Part shown: positions 1 to 11,900 of the stretch, in pieces
Numbering within the stretch: position 1 is the first letter of the stretch
Layout: the number at the start of each line of letters is the position of its first letter
Origin: Halisarca cf. caerulea
Lineage: Eukaryota > Porifera > Demospongiae > Chondrillida > Halisarcidae
Length of the DNA: 64,000 bases
Assembly: GCA_963170055.1 (NCBI GenBank)
Contig: CAUJGJ010000083.1
Location: forward strand, 729,101-793,100
Direction of reading: 5' to 3'
Position numbers and translations under genes: made by a program
The notes under the pieces: model-generated
What the model was told of the DNA's origin: nothing
What the model saw: the letters and a program-made list of their open reading frames with translations, nothing else
Databases searched by the model: none

Positions 1-61
1 GCTAACGGTTAGCCAACAGCTACTGTAAGCCATTGAGCTGGTAGACTGTACGTTATTATAC

Positions 62-299
<238 letters not shown>

Positions 300-762
300 T
301 GAACAACACAAGCAAACTCACTCTTTCTCTCCTTTGTCCTTCATGATGTAGAGTGTGTGCTGACAAGTTTTGAACTTTTGCGCTGAAGTAATGGGAGCCT
401 TTAGTCCTTGTGCCTGGGCATGAGGATATAAAACGCTAAACAGAACTACTAGCATTGAGATGCCTGACAACAAGCAAAAGCTACGTACGTATGTAGTTTG
501 CATTATGTACATATGTAGTATATACGTACGTACGTATGTATGTAAGCTTGTATGATACATACACAGTACGTACGTATGTACGTACATATGTAAATACATA
601 CGTATGTATGTACGTATGTACCTTTTTTAGAACATACGTACATACGTATGTACATACGTACACATGTATGTTGATATTCATAAATACGTACTTATGTAAA
701 GTCATACGTACGTATCTAAAATCAAAATTCACTATTCAAGAAATTTAGATGAAAAAGAGATG
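300..762. other. Intergenic DNA rich in TACGTA palindromes
   Basis: No coding signal is seen. From about 481 to 720 the DNA is dominated by overlapping palindromic words such as TACGTA, CATATG and ACGTACGT, like a degenerate tetranucleotide repeat. The same words recur in introns and intergenic DNA of the first 9 kb but not in the exons. Confidence 0.6.
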
Positions 763-945
763 CAGTGGAATCTCCGATAGTGGGCGCGCCGAAAAAATGA
801 CAATCTCTCTACAAAGAACACAGCTGGGAGTCCCAAGATATTTTCTCTCTATAGTTCCAATACATTCGAATCTCCCAAAGAGGACAATCTCCTTACAAAG
901 GACAAAAAGATTGTTCCAAAGTGTCCTTCATTCAGAGATTCCACT
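763..945. mobile_element. Short MITE-like repeat, copy 1
   Basis: The element begins with CAGTGGAATCTC and ends with the inverse complement GAGATTCCACT. Its interior, with phrases such as CTACAAAG and TCCCAAAGAGGA, matches the copy at 1758-1968. There is no coding capacity, so it looks like a non-autonomous inverted-repeat element. Confidence 0.6.
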
Positions 946-1019
946 CTATACGTATCTCAGGTTCATGTCACCCAAATCTGGATGTTTCCACCTGGAGGTA
1001 TTATTAAAGAAATTCTAAG

Positions 1020-1757
1020 AATTGCAATATACGTATGTATGTACATACGTACGTAGTGGTATTTGGCTATTAGGTCCCACGAGGGTAAGCGACAGTGTAC
1101 GTACGCACACTGTCGTTTCAATACTGCAATACATGAGGTAGGGAGAGAGCAAGGGGCATTTACTACCCAGGAGTATGTACTATCATATGTACATACGTAC
1201 ATACATACTACGCAAGTTCAATCAAGTATGTATCAGGTAGTCTTATTTTATCTGGGGAGCTGTTAGCCAAGGCCCATTCTACCCAGCGCCCAGAAGGCAA
1301 AACATCATACGTAAATGAAAACAAAATAAACAAAAAGACTAAATTGGATATGATTCAGAAATGGAATAAAGTTGATATTGATTTTCATACAGATCTTGAC
1401 AGTTTTAAGACAGCACATTCACAAATGATAAATAAAAGTATCACAAACAAATCCTAAACAACATTCTTACTTTAGCAGATGCGTCACCCAGCGTGTCGAT
1501 CACTTGTGACAGGTTCTTGACTCTAATGTCATGACTATAGGTAAGATAGATGAGATCAATCCGTATACAGCAGTGTTGAATAGCATTCAAACGTCATCAA
1601 TGTCATACAGGCCGGGTATCCACATGTGTCAGAACAAGGGCAATGGAGACTGCAGTGACTCTGATGTGTACATACGTACGTACATGCATGTACGTACGTA
1701 TGTACATAACTGACTAGGAAAATATAGGAGGTACGATGGAATTAAGTGCTCTGTTTA
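1020..1757. other. Intergenic DNA, no gene seen
   Basis: The stretch has TACGTA/CATACGTA-rich blocks near 1026-1060, 1180-1210 and 1670-1705, plus a short hairpin at 1088-1112 (CGACAGTGTACG facing CACACTGTCG). I see no exon-like frame with splice sites. Confidence 0.4.
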
Positions 1758-1968
1758 CAGTGGAAACTCTGATAGTGGACACCCAAATTAAGGATAACTG
1801 CTCTACAAAGGAGACAGCTTGAGGTCCTGAAGTACATACGTAGTTTCTCCCTATACGTACATACATACGTAGGTAGGTCCTATAAAGTCTTGAACTCCCA
1901 AAGAGGATAAACTCCTTGTAGAGGACAAAAGAGGCTGTTCTAATTTGCCCTTTGTTCAGAGTTTCCAT
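1758..1968. mobile_element. Short MITE-like repeat, copy 2
   Basis: This is a second copy of the element at 763-945. It begins CAGTGGAAACTCTGATAGTGG and ends in the inverse form CAGAGTTTCCA. The interior has the same phrases (CTACAAAGGAGACAGC, TCCCAAAGAGGATAA). Divergence between the copies suggests old insertions. Confidence 0.6.
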
Positions 1969-2650
1969 TATGTTTTTGTTGTATGTGTCCCTGGTCAAAG
2001 ATGAGCTCATTTAGATTGTACAAGTGAACAAATGGGATAAAACTGGATGGATTTATTCCAGATGTCATCTGTGTCACCATAGTAACGTCATCCATGTCAC
2101 CATACTATGTGTGCAAGAACTAGTCTCACATATCCAGATCTCCAACTTAATTGGCTCTTTCAACTTAGTTGGCTCTGGCTACACGAGATTATGTCTGTGT
2201 GTATGCACACCATGACTAATGCAAAAACAATGGTCTGTGGCTGCCTTAAGAGAATGTGCATTAAGAGACTGATTGCAGTACATTGACATGACACTCGTAG
2301 ACCATACAAATGTTATATTATTATTATGGTGCTTTTAAAGAAAGCAGTACATTGATTCTGTATGTATGTGTGTGTGGGGGGGGGGGGCACAATCACTTCA
2401 ACTTTGCCTTGTCTTCATGCTGTATTGTATTATGAAGGTTATATAGCTTTAATTTGCTTTTATTATTTATTGCAATCAGTACCCCTGACATCAGATATTT
2501 TGCAATATTCCAAAACTCCTGTCACCTTTCTGTAACTTACCTTAAGCATTCTCTTATACCTTTGCAGAAACTAAATTTACCATCTTTAAGAACAGAAATT
2601 CGATCAGGAACGATCTCAAGCAAGCTGAAAGGGAAATCCATACTACTATA
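1969..2650. other. Intergenic DNA upstream of TMEM237
   Basis: No convincing exon is seen. A G homopolymer of about 13 bases lies near 2377-2389. The stretch leads into the proximal promoter of the TMEM237 homologue. Confidence 0.4.
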
Positions 2651-2715
2651 ATGTTATACTACAGCTCTTTCTATACTATACTTTGGTACAGCCTATTCGG
2701 CCATTTTATTGTGCA

Positions 2716-2728
2716 GTTACTTAGCAAC
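2716..2728 (+). promoter_or_regulatory. X-box (RFX site) upstream of TMEM237
   Basis: GTTACTTAGCAAC fits the RFX/DAF-19 consensus RYYNYY-N(1-3)-RRNRAC with a one-base spacer. It ends 84 bp before the chosen ATG at 2813. RFX factors drive ciliary genes in animals through such sites near the start, and TMEM237 is a ciliary transition-zone gene, so position and gene identity support each other. The assignment is by eye. Confidence 0.65.
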
Positions 2729-2734
2729 AGCAAA

Positions 2735-2739
2735 CCAAT
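2735..2739 (+). promoter_or_regulatory. CCAAT box
   Basis: CCAAT lies six bases downstream of the X-box and about 75 bp before the ATG, a usual place for an NF-Y site. The motif is short, and its value rests on the adjacent X-box. Confidence 0.45.
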
Positions 2740-2812
2740 CATTTGGGGGGTTTCCCTTCGAAGCTCGTACGCTCTGCTCGATTTCGCTTTCAGTGATTCC
2801 TTCTGTTGCGAA

Positions 2813-5800
2813 ATGTCTGGGACAGACCTCATTTCACCTCGTGGGACCAGTGAAGGAAATTCAGCGGCTGAAGTAAACACACCTGGACCTTTAACTATCT
2901 CACAGCTGGAAATGCCTTCCTATCACAAACGAAGAAGTACCTTGGACCCCTTACCCTCTCCACAAGAGAAAACAAAACCGAAGAAAAGACGAACAAAAAA
3001 GAAGAAGCATAGTGATGATGTAGTGAAGGGTGAAGGGGGAATTACCGAAGATCTGTTACGAAATGCTAATGCTAGTCAGCACGAACACCAGAAGGAAGAA
3101 GACGTTACGGTTGAAGATCCTTCTCTGTTGACCATGCGTTCCAGACTGGATCCGATCATTCGTCCACAGTCTGACAATTTGGCTTTAAATTCAATCGAAG
3201 GAGACCCTCCTTTCTCTACTACAGGCGAACCAGATATGAAGAAAAAACGACGCAAGAAGAAGAAAAGGGAAGTACAAGATAGAAAGGAGGTCTCGCCAGA
3301 GGATGTCTCAAAGGAAGAACGCGGGAAGCGAGAGAACCCTCAAGCAGATGGAGAATCATCTCCAGAAAACCCATTGGATCCTGAAAGTTCCAAGCTTGGT
3401 GTAGTCCGCCATCCTCCAGTGGAGGGTGTTCAGTCACCTCCTTTGCAGCTCGTCCCCAGCCCTGCGCCAACTGCACCTCCACTACCGAGTCCTTCTACAC
3501 CTGAAACAAGACCCTCATCTCAAATAAGACACTCACCTGACATAAGGACCACACCCGAAGCAAGACCCTCATTACCAAGGGATGTCAATGTAGAAGTAAG
3601 GTCTCCGGTTACCCTGACCCCAGACCTCACTAGCACTCAGGATTTGAGTATATCATATTCATCCAGTGTGTACCCAGGACAGGGAGAGAGGAGTGGTGGT
3701 TCTGTGGATAGAGTGAACGGGACACCACTGACACCACCCACTATTGTTGGTATGTGCTTACACTGGGAGTCAAGTACGTACATACGTAGGTACCTACGTA
3801 TACTGCACCTGCACATGTGCAACGTGCGGGTATTGAAAATGTGCGAATGTACGTACTTACATGTGTACATGGCAGTCTACATATGTACGTACATACGTAT
3901 GTATATGTACATATGTGAGAGTATTTAGGGATTTTTATAAAGGTGTTCTGGGGGGGGGGGCAAAGACACAATAATTATAGGGATTTAAAGGGAGGTGAAA
4001 TATGCAGTAACTGTTGATGTACATTCGTACCACTAGTTAGGGGATCTGAGGAAATCTGTTCTTAGCTTTACAGGTGGTATGACGTATCTGAGGCATTTTT
4101 GAACACTTTAGTAGGTCCATCCTGTCCTCCATGTACTGTATGTATGCTACAGCATAGGCCTTCACAGGGAGGGGGGGCCCTAGTTTGGTGTATGATTAGA
4201 TGTGGGTTCACCAATATGGCTAGATGTGGGTTGACCAATATGGCTAGATCCATTAGTAACATCAATCAAATGGAACAGGCAATAGACAAGACATGTGGTC
4301 AATTGTTCAGTACATGTGTGTTTAATGCAGCAATTGCAAAACACAAAAATGCCTAAGGTGCTGTTCCCCACATGTGTGCACGCCACATTGGAGTTTTGTA
4401 TGTATGTATATGTTTGTGTGACTGACCCCTGTGTGTACATGAATACATTCTCGTACATTTTTAATAATTTTTATGCGTATTCACTATCCTAAGTCTCAAA
4501 TTATCATGCCTGTACAAAATACGTACCATGCATGTGGAACTTCCACAGTTTTCACATATGATTAGACATACGAGAGTGTTCTATTGGCAAATTCCCTCAG
4601 GTCTCTGCAGATAGAATGAACTTATCCAATCATGAAGAAATCGTCAATTCAGGCATTACCATATAGGCACTAATTTTCATGAAGCATATACAGTATATAC
4701 GTACATATATTGTGAATCAAGAACTTGACTGTAATTCACCATTTTATTTTCATGAATGCACCAGTCCCTACTATATATTAGATGAATAGACTGGATCTAA
4801 CCAAATATTCACAATTGAATTTTCGCGAATGCAGGCTCATTCACGAAATTTATGAAAATAAAGTCCTGTGAAAATTGGCAATTAATACAGTATGCCTTGC
4901 CTCTGAAAACTGTTTTCTTTATCCTACACTGAAGGACCTGAGGCTCTGGTGGCTCCAGAAGATGTGGTCTACAATAGCCAGCCAACATTGGGTCCAATGG
5001 CAGCCATGTTTGTGTCTCGCAGTGAGACCGAGGACACTGCTGTTGCCAAGGCAACTGGTGTGACCTTTGTGGAGAGAAGGGGTAATTCACACAGCACAAA
5101 TTGTACATACATACATGTTACCCAATCATAAGCAGAAATCGAGAGATACTTAATTTTAGTGCTGTGCTGTTACCAGATATTGTTTGTGCTATATATACAG
5201 TAAAATCTCACTACAACAAGCCTCCGCAGGGGCATGTGTGCACCTGTCTTCTTGCCTACCTCCTGTTTTGATGCTGAAGACAGTAATTGTATTATGGTAA
5301 TATATAGGGATGAGTATGGATGCATGTACACACGTATTATATACGTACGTACATACGTTTGTATCACTTCGAAATAAGTTATCTAGTATCGTTGTGTTGT
5401 GTAGATGGCAAAGGCTTTAGAAGGGAAAGAAGTGAAGGAGCCCACAACAGCAGCATTGGTCATAACCATGATATAGAAGCACTCCATGCCTGGGACCGCT
5501 TTTATAGTAGTGCCTATGTAGCTAAAGTGAGTGGGCATCCATCTATTGTCATTTTGCTATGTTACGTATGTACTGCATAGGCGTAGGAACCGGGGGGGCA
5601 GGGGGGGCACTTGCCCCCCCTGACTCTCAGGTGGGGGGGCATTGCCCCCCCAAAGAGCTCTACATCTTCATTTTTAAAATAATCAAAAAAGTTGCCAAGT
5701 AACCTAAAAATCACATTTAAAAGTTTAAATATACTACATTCTAACAGAAAGTAAGTATTATTGTAAAACTCTCTCATGAAGAGGAAGTTTTAAGCCAAAA

Positions 5801-6553
5801 ATTGGCATTATAACGCTACCTATCGCAAGCCGCCATTTGCAGTTATTGCGCAATCACGTGTAGCGCGGTTTTGCCGTTGTCGGCCTGTAAGAAGCGACTG
5901 GTAGATATGTTTGTCTGCTGGTCTTTGCCTGGTTCTTCAAAACAAGTATACTGCAAGGATTTGTATACGGATAGAGTGATTCACAGGCTAGATCTTGTAC
6001 TGCTGAAGAGGTTCATCCATTCTATTCTTCAATTAGTTTAGCAGGAGTTAGACTAAGTGTAATCTTCAGGCGGAGTAGAGTATAGAACTGTCCTCTATGC
6101 CTGTGCATGCATGTTCTTAGTCTAAGTGTCTTGCCCAGTATTTTCCTTCATACGAGTGCTTGTTTTAGAGTTTCAGTCCAATAGCTTATGCATGTGCATA
6201 TTTTATTGTTTATGCTGATATTGTTAGGTCACTCTTTGTCTCTGGGAGCCTACGTAGTAGCCCACTGCATGGGTTAGTGGCATCTCCAGTCTAAATGATT
6301 AAAATACTGAACTGAACTGAACGTTCCTCCAAAGTTGGAAGAAACAATCTTATATGTATCCTCAAACTGAATAATGAAACTACTGTAGAAACCCTATCAT
6401 TACGTTGGCATCATGCACTGATTACGCTAGTTACACAAAAAGGATTCATGTTACATGGTGTTCATTGCTCGCCCCCCCACTTCAAAACATCTTCCTACGC
6501 CTATGTACTGTATATGATTGTCTGTTTCAAACTTGGTGTTCTTACATTTTTGA

Positions 6554-6636
<83 letters not shown>

Positions 6637-7500
6637 GTGTTGCCATGGTACTGCTAAAAGTGTATCATGATAATACTTTGTTATTTAGACATGTATCACG
6701 ATACATCACAATATCAGCATGAAGTGAAATAGGTAGAATCACAGTTATCAGAAAGAAATATCAGCTGATCACTTGTTCAAGTGCAAATTACATTTTCCAA
6801 TACTCAAAGAGACCTTCCGATGCATGATATCTCCTCTTCTGGCGTTCCAATACAAACTGGCAATGATGATACTAGTTTAGGCTAAGCATTTTGTGCCTTG
6901 TTGTTATGCTGAAACAACTCATTTAATCGATTGATTGATTGACTGAGGGACTATGAAACCACAATGCTGTGCTAAAGGTCAAAAGCACCAACCAGTATTT
7001 CAGCCTGTTCAAGACAGCCTGCTAGAGATTGGTACCTGTATCGCGATATTAAGTATTCAGTGTATCGTATTGTCTGTAGAAGTATTGAGATACAAGATAT
7101 ATCGCGAATATCGTGGCAACACTAGTGTGTGTGTGTTAGTGTGTGTGTGTGTGTGTGTGTGTGTTTGTGTATTGTGTGCATACACACATATGTACATAGG
7201 TAGGCATGTCCGTACATCAGTACCCACTCATGTGTACGTATGTAGATTTTGACCCTGTGGTGTTTATTTCATCTCTTACAGTTCCTACATTCTGCTATTC
7301 AACGTGTCCTAGTGTTCCTTGGTGGTCTCCTAGCTGGTATCTCGCTCATGGATGCTGTGGTTGTGTTTGTTCTAAGTTGGCAGGCGCTAGGGCAGGCAGG
7401 GCTCCTTCAGTACTACAGCCTGATGAGCATGCCCTTGTTAGCTGTCTACCAGGCATTATTCGTCTTGTTTCTTCTGTCAGTAACAGACAGGTGTGTACTG

Positions 7501-7565
<65 letters not shown>

Positions 7566-8845
7566 ATACACATGTGATATGTTACTAAAATCACACCCTT
7601 AGGTGTATATGTATTATTAGTACGTACATACTGTAGGAGGATATGTCCTTTTAATTTAGTTGCCAAAATCGCACCCTTATGCGTAAGTACGTAATACTAC
7701 GTACGGTACTTTTCATAAAAAACTGGACGATGTACGGCGGTCAGACCGGCGGTCAAAAACCGGACGTACAACGTACGTACACCGGACGTACACCGACGGA
7801 CAATTATCACGTGGCGCGTAATATAAATTACGTCATTGGCAACGGTAGTTGGGAGCGGTACCTCAAGCGAAATGGTGTATTCGAGCTACGTAAAGCAGCG
7901 AATTCTGCTTTTTAGACGCGAAGGCAAGAGCTTTCGGAAAATTGCGGAAGATTTAGCTAAAGAAGGACACGTTGTGTCGAAATCCGGAGTTGCGCTATTT
8001 TTTAAGAAGTACGCGAAGGAGGGAAGTATCGGGCGATAACCAGGAAGCGGTTTGACTGGGAAGAAGACAGCAGCGCTCTTGAAGCTTGTTGACAGTCATA
8101 TGGAGAAGGATGACGAACTTTCTGCGTACGGCGCTTTCCTTCGAGGTTTCCCCACGCTGGCGTTTGCTTCTATTTTTAGACACGAACGAAGGCGGGCGAA
8201 GCCATACAACAAACGGGCGTACAGCGGACGTACCCCGGACGGTCACCGTACGTACACCGTACGTACACCGGTCTGACCGCCGTACATCGTCCAGTTTTTT
8301 ATGAAAAGTACCGTATGTACGTACAAATGTACATACGTATGTAATGTAGGTTTATGTGACATACGTACGTCTTTGGTTGCTATAATCACACCCTTGTGTG
8401 TCTGTATGTACGTACATACACACTGTGCATGTACGTACATATGTATGTACGTATGTACATGCTGCATACATTGGAACAAATCTGCAACAATCCTACTGTA
8501 CACTATACTACTGCTCCCTTATTTATCCAGTTCCCTCACTTTATCCAGAAATTTCATCCAGAACGGATGTGTGTGGATGAGTGAGGTCTGACTGTATACG
8601 TATTATGGAGTACGGTAGTACTCCATATGAAAGTAGCATTGACACGGAAAAACATGGCCGCCATACATTAGAGCACATTTGTTTTAACCCAAAAATGTAA
8701 TACGTACATACGTACATACAGTACTGAGTAGGTACATGTGTCATGTTTATCTTCTGTGTTGTTCAGAATCGATCCATCCAGTTGGAGTAAAGCATGCCTG
8801 CAAATGTACTACCAGTCTCTCAGCCAGTTCCTTCTGTCTGCAGGT

Positions 8846-8931
<86 letters not shown>

Positions 8932-11900
8932 CTGTGTATGTGTGTGTGTGTGTGTGTGCACGTGAAAATATGTATGTACGTATGTGTGTTTTCAGGTACG
9001 TATTTGTATGTACGTACATGCATGTGTTGTTTGTGTGTGGGTACGTAAGTGGGTGCCTGTGTGCATGCTTGTGTAACGAAATCCAGTACTGCACTTGCTA
9101 AGCAAGTTTCCCTGAAAATGTTGCTGGGTATACATTACATTGCATTGCTACTTATGTTTCTTTCTCTTTTAGGATGGTTACTGGTGCTGTTAGCAATGCT
9201 CCTAACTTTGGGGATTGTACACATTTATGAGAAGATTCATCTGTACCCAACTCGACCAGATCTATGGTTAGTCCCACCAAAGCAGTTAGGCTCTTTCACT
9301 CCTTATACCTCTCCTGTACTCCTTACACCTCTCTCCTGTACTCCTTACACCACTCTCCTATACTCCTTACACCTCTCTCCTGTACTCCTTACACCTTTCC
9401 TGTATTCTGTACACACCCCTCCTGTACTCCTTACACCTCTCCTGTACTTCTTACACCTCTCCTGTACTTCTTACACCCTCTCTTCCGTATGTGTGTACGT
9501 ATATACTTCTCCTGTACTCCTTGCACCTCTCCACTTCATACATTGACATCCACATAGTATGTACAATAATGTGAAATTTCTTAAGATGAAATACATTTTA
9601 ACCTCAAGGGTAGAAATCAGTATTAAATTATGTTCTGCTAAGATGAAATTCTTTATAATTAGGAGTGGTCCCTTGAGTTTAGTCTTAAGAGGGTCCCTCT
9701 GTAGTCAGCATTGCTCCATGTGCAGGATATTGTGCTGTTTCTAATACAGAATAAATTGGGCCAGGTGAACTTAAACATAACAAAGTGTCGCATTGTCACA
9801 CATCTGCACTCTGTTGATCATCAACACCAGATGTTGAAAACATTTTTCATGTTTGACCTTTGCTTCAGTAAACACATAGTGTATGTACGTAGCACAGTGG
9901 TAGTACCATGTGAGAGTAGCCTTGCGATCAACTGGGTCAGGTGTTGCGTTGTTAAGCTTACCATTGTAGTGGGTTGTGGTTACCAAGGGTGTGTTTACTT
10001 CTTCTTCTACTACTTCTTCACATCATTTTTGCTTATACTATTGAATGATGTGGATGAGCAAAAATGATGTGAGTTGTGGGGATTTATGTAAGTATTTTTG
10101 TATCATTTTTCAAATTATATTCATGTAAATGAAGAATTATAATACGTAATTTGCTGTTGTCCATCCCATCTTCGCTGGTGTGTGCTACTTAGCACATTAC
10201 ACAGACTGCAACTTCCATGTCCTCCTCCTGTGGCTAGTGGGCTGAGCTTTGTTTTAGACCAGATTCTGGACAGGAAGTTTGTGTTTATACGTGTGTTTGT
10301 GTGTATACAGTAGAACTCGCTCAGTAAGTCTGTACGTACCTCGAAGGGTAGACAAAACCAGTACTACTTATTAGAGGTATACTATCAGGACAGATTTAGG
10401 TACTGTATATATAGGAGGGGACAGAATGAGGAGTACTTACTATCCAGGAGTACTCACTAACCCAGATTCGATCTTACTAGTAAACAACTTCTACTGTTCT
10501 ATGTACAGTAGTGATGTACTAGGCTGTACTCTGTACTAGACTCCACTACTTAAAATGCGTACAGTACATTTGACTACATTGTCCAGAGATAATGACTGTC
10601 CATTCGAATGATCACTGTGGCACCTGTAACCATGACAGCTATAACCATGGTTAATGCAATGTTCATAGTTGTAGCAGCTATAGCCATGCTATCTGTCAAC
10701 TGCTGCTGAAACAGCTACTGTACCTGTTCTTCCAGGTGGGCTTCAAGGTGGGCTTCAAAGTGGGCTTTAAGCTGATACGGCAGAAGTTACCACCTTGTTA
10801 TGTTGTTGCCTGGTTACCCATTGGAATTGTGTTCATTCTAAGTAACGTATGTATGTATATACAGGACAGTATATCTAGCCAGACTGGTCGTATTGCAGAC
10901 TGCATGGTGCATGGCTGTGTCATGTACCGTATACTGGGAAAGTTTCACGGGGATAAAGTTTTGTGAATTTCGTGAAGTCAACAGCATTCGTGAAACTTTA
11001 ATTTGCGAATGCTAGCTCTGTTCTATGCATCATGTATATATGAAATGAGCGATTCACAAAAGGTTTACTCCGCGAAACTTTCCCAGTATACGGTATGTTG
11101 GTGTGAACCACTGTATGGACAAGCTAATAAATATTCTGCTGTTAAATTTAAATTATATACTATTTTGTACTTTTATTGCCATTTTTGTTCTGGCTACATT
11201 AATAGTAACTGCTGGCTATTGGTATTGGTGGCCCTGTTTATAATGCAGTTGATAGAAGTTGAATAGGATGCAGGTAAGGGGACACCAGATAAGGGATGCA
11301 CTATCCCGGATGCTCATTAGTCTGCTTTATTTCTGATCATAGTCAATGAAATCTTATACCATAATGGCATATACATGTTAATTTTCGCGGGGTTGAATAT
11401 TTACGGTATTCACGGACTGGAAGCCATCTACAAAAGTTTAAAACCTGCGAAAATTTAGATCAGGCTATTGTGCAATGGCAAAACATGGCTGTCCGTGAAT
11501 ATAAAATGCGAAAATCACTAAAAGTCAAAATCTGCAAAATATACACCCAGCAAAAATTGAAGTGTACACAATATGTATGTATGTATGTATATGTGGGGGA
11601 GGGGGGACTTTGCATATCGCTTTTTTTTTCACATAGTGGTCAGATTCTTTTGCTGTCATTGCAGGGTTGTTGCACTTGATGGTAGAATATACTAACTTCC
11701 ATAAAATTGTGTTAATTGTATTCCATAAAATATAAAATAAACTTCCATAAAATTGTGTTAATCGCATTGTACATTGCTTATACATACGTATGTACATAAT
11801 ACCATCCTTGTCAGGTACATGTATTCAATTTCAAACATGTGTCTGTATGTTAAAGTGAATGTGTATGTACGTACATGCATGTACATATTATGTATGTTAC

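Noticed and set aside
2651..2812. In-frame upstream extension of TMEM237 by 54 residues
   Set aside because: The stretch contains the X-box and CCAAT box and its translation is unlike the family, so it reads as promoter/5' UTR.
4074..4110. Possible small exon after TTTACAG in TMEM237 intron 1
   Set aside because: In the required phase it meets TGA within nine codons, and exon 1 joins exon 2 at 4935 perfectly.
10736..10847. Hydrophobic frame after CTTCCAG with VGFK repeated three times, flanked by AG and GT, as an extra TMEM237 exon
   Set aside because: The exon before it ends in phase 2 and the one after it starts in phase 2. Inserted there, this segment reads a stop after 14 codons, while joining the neighbours directly gives a clean frame and the expected four membrane segments.
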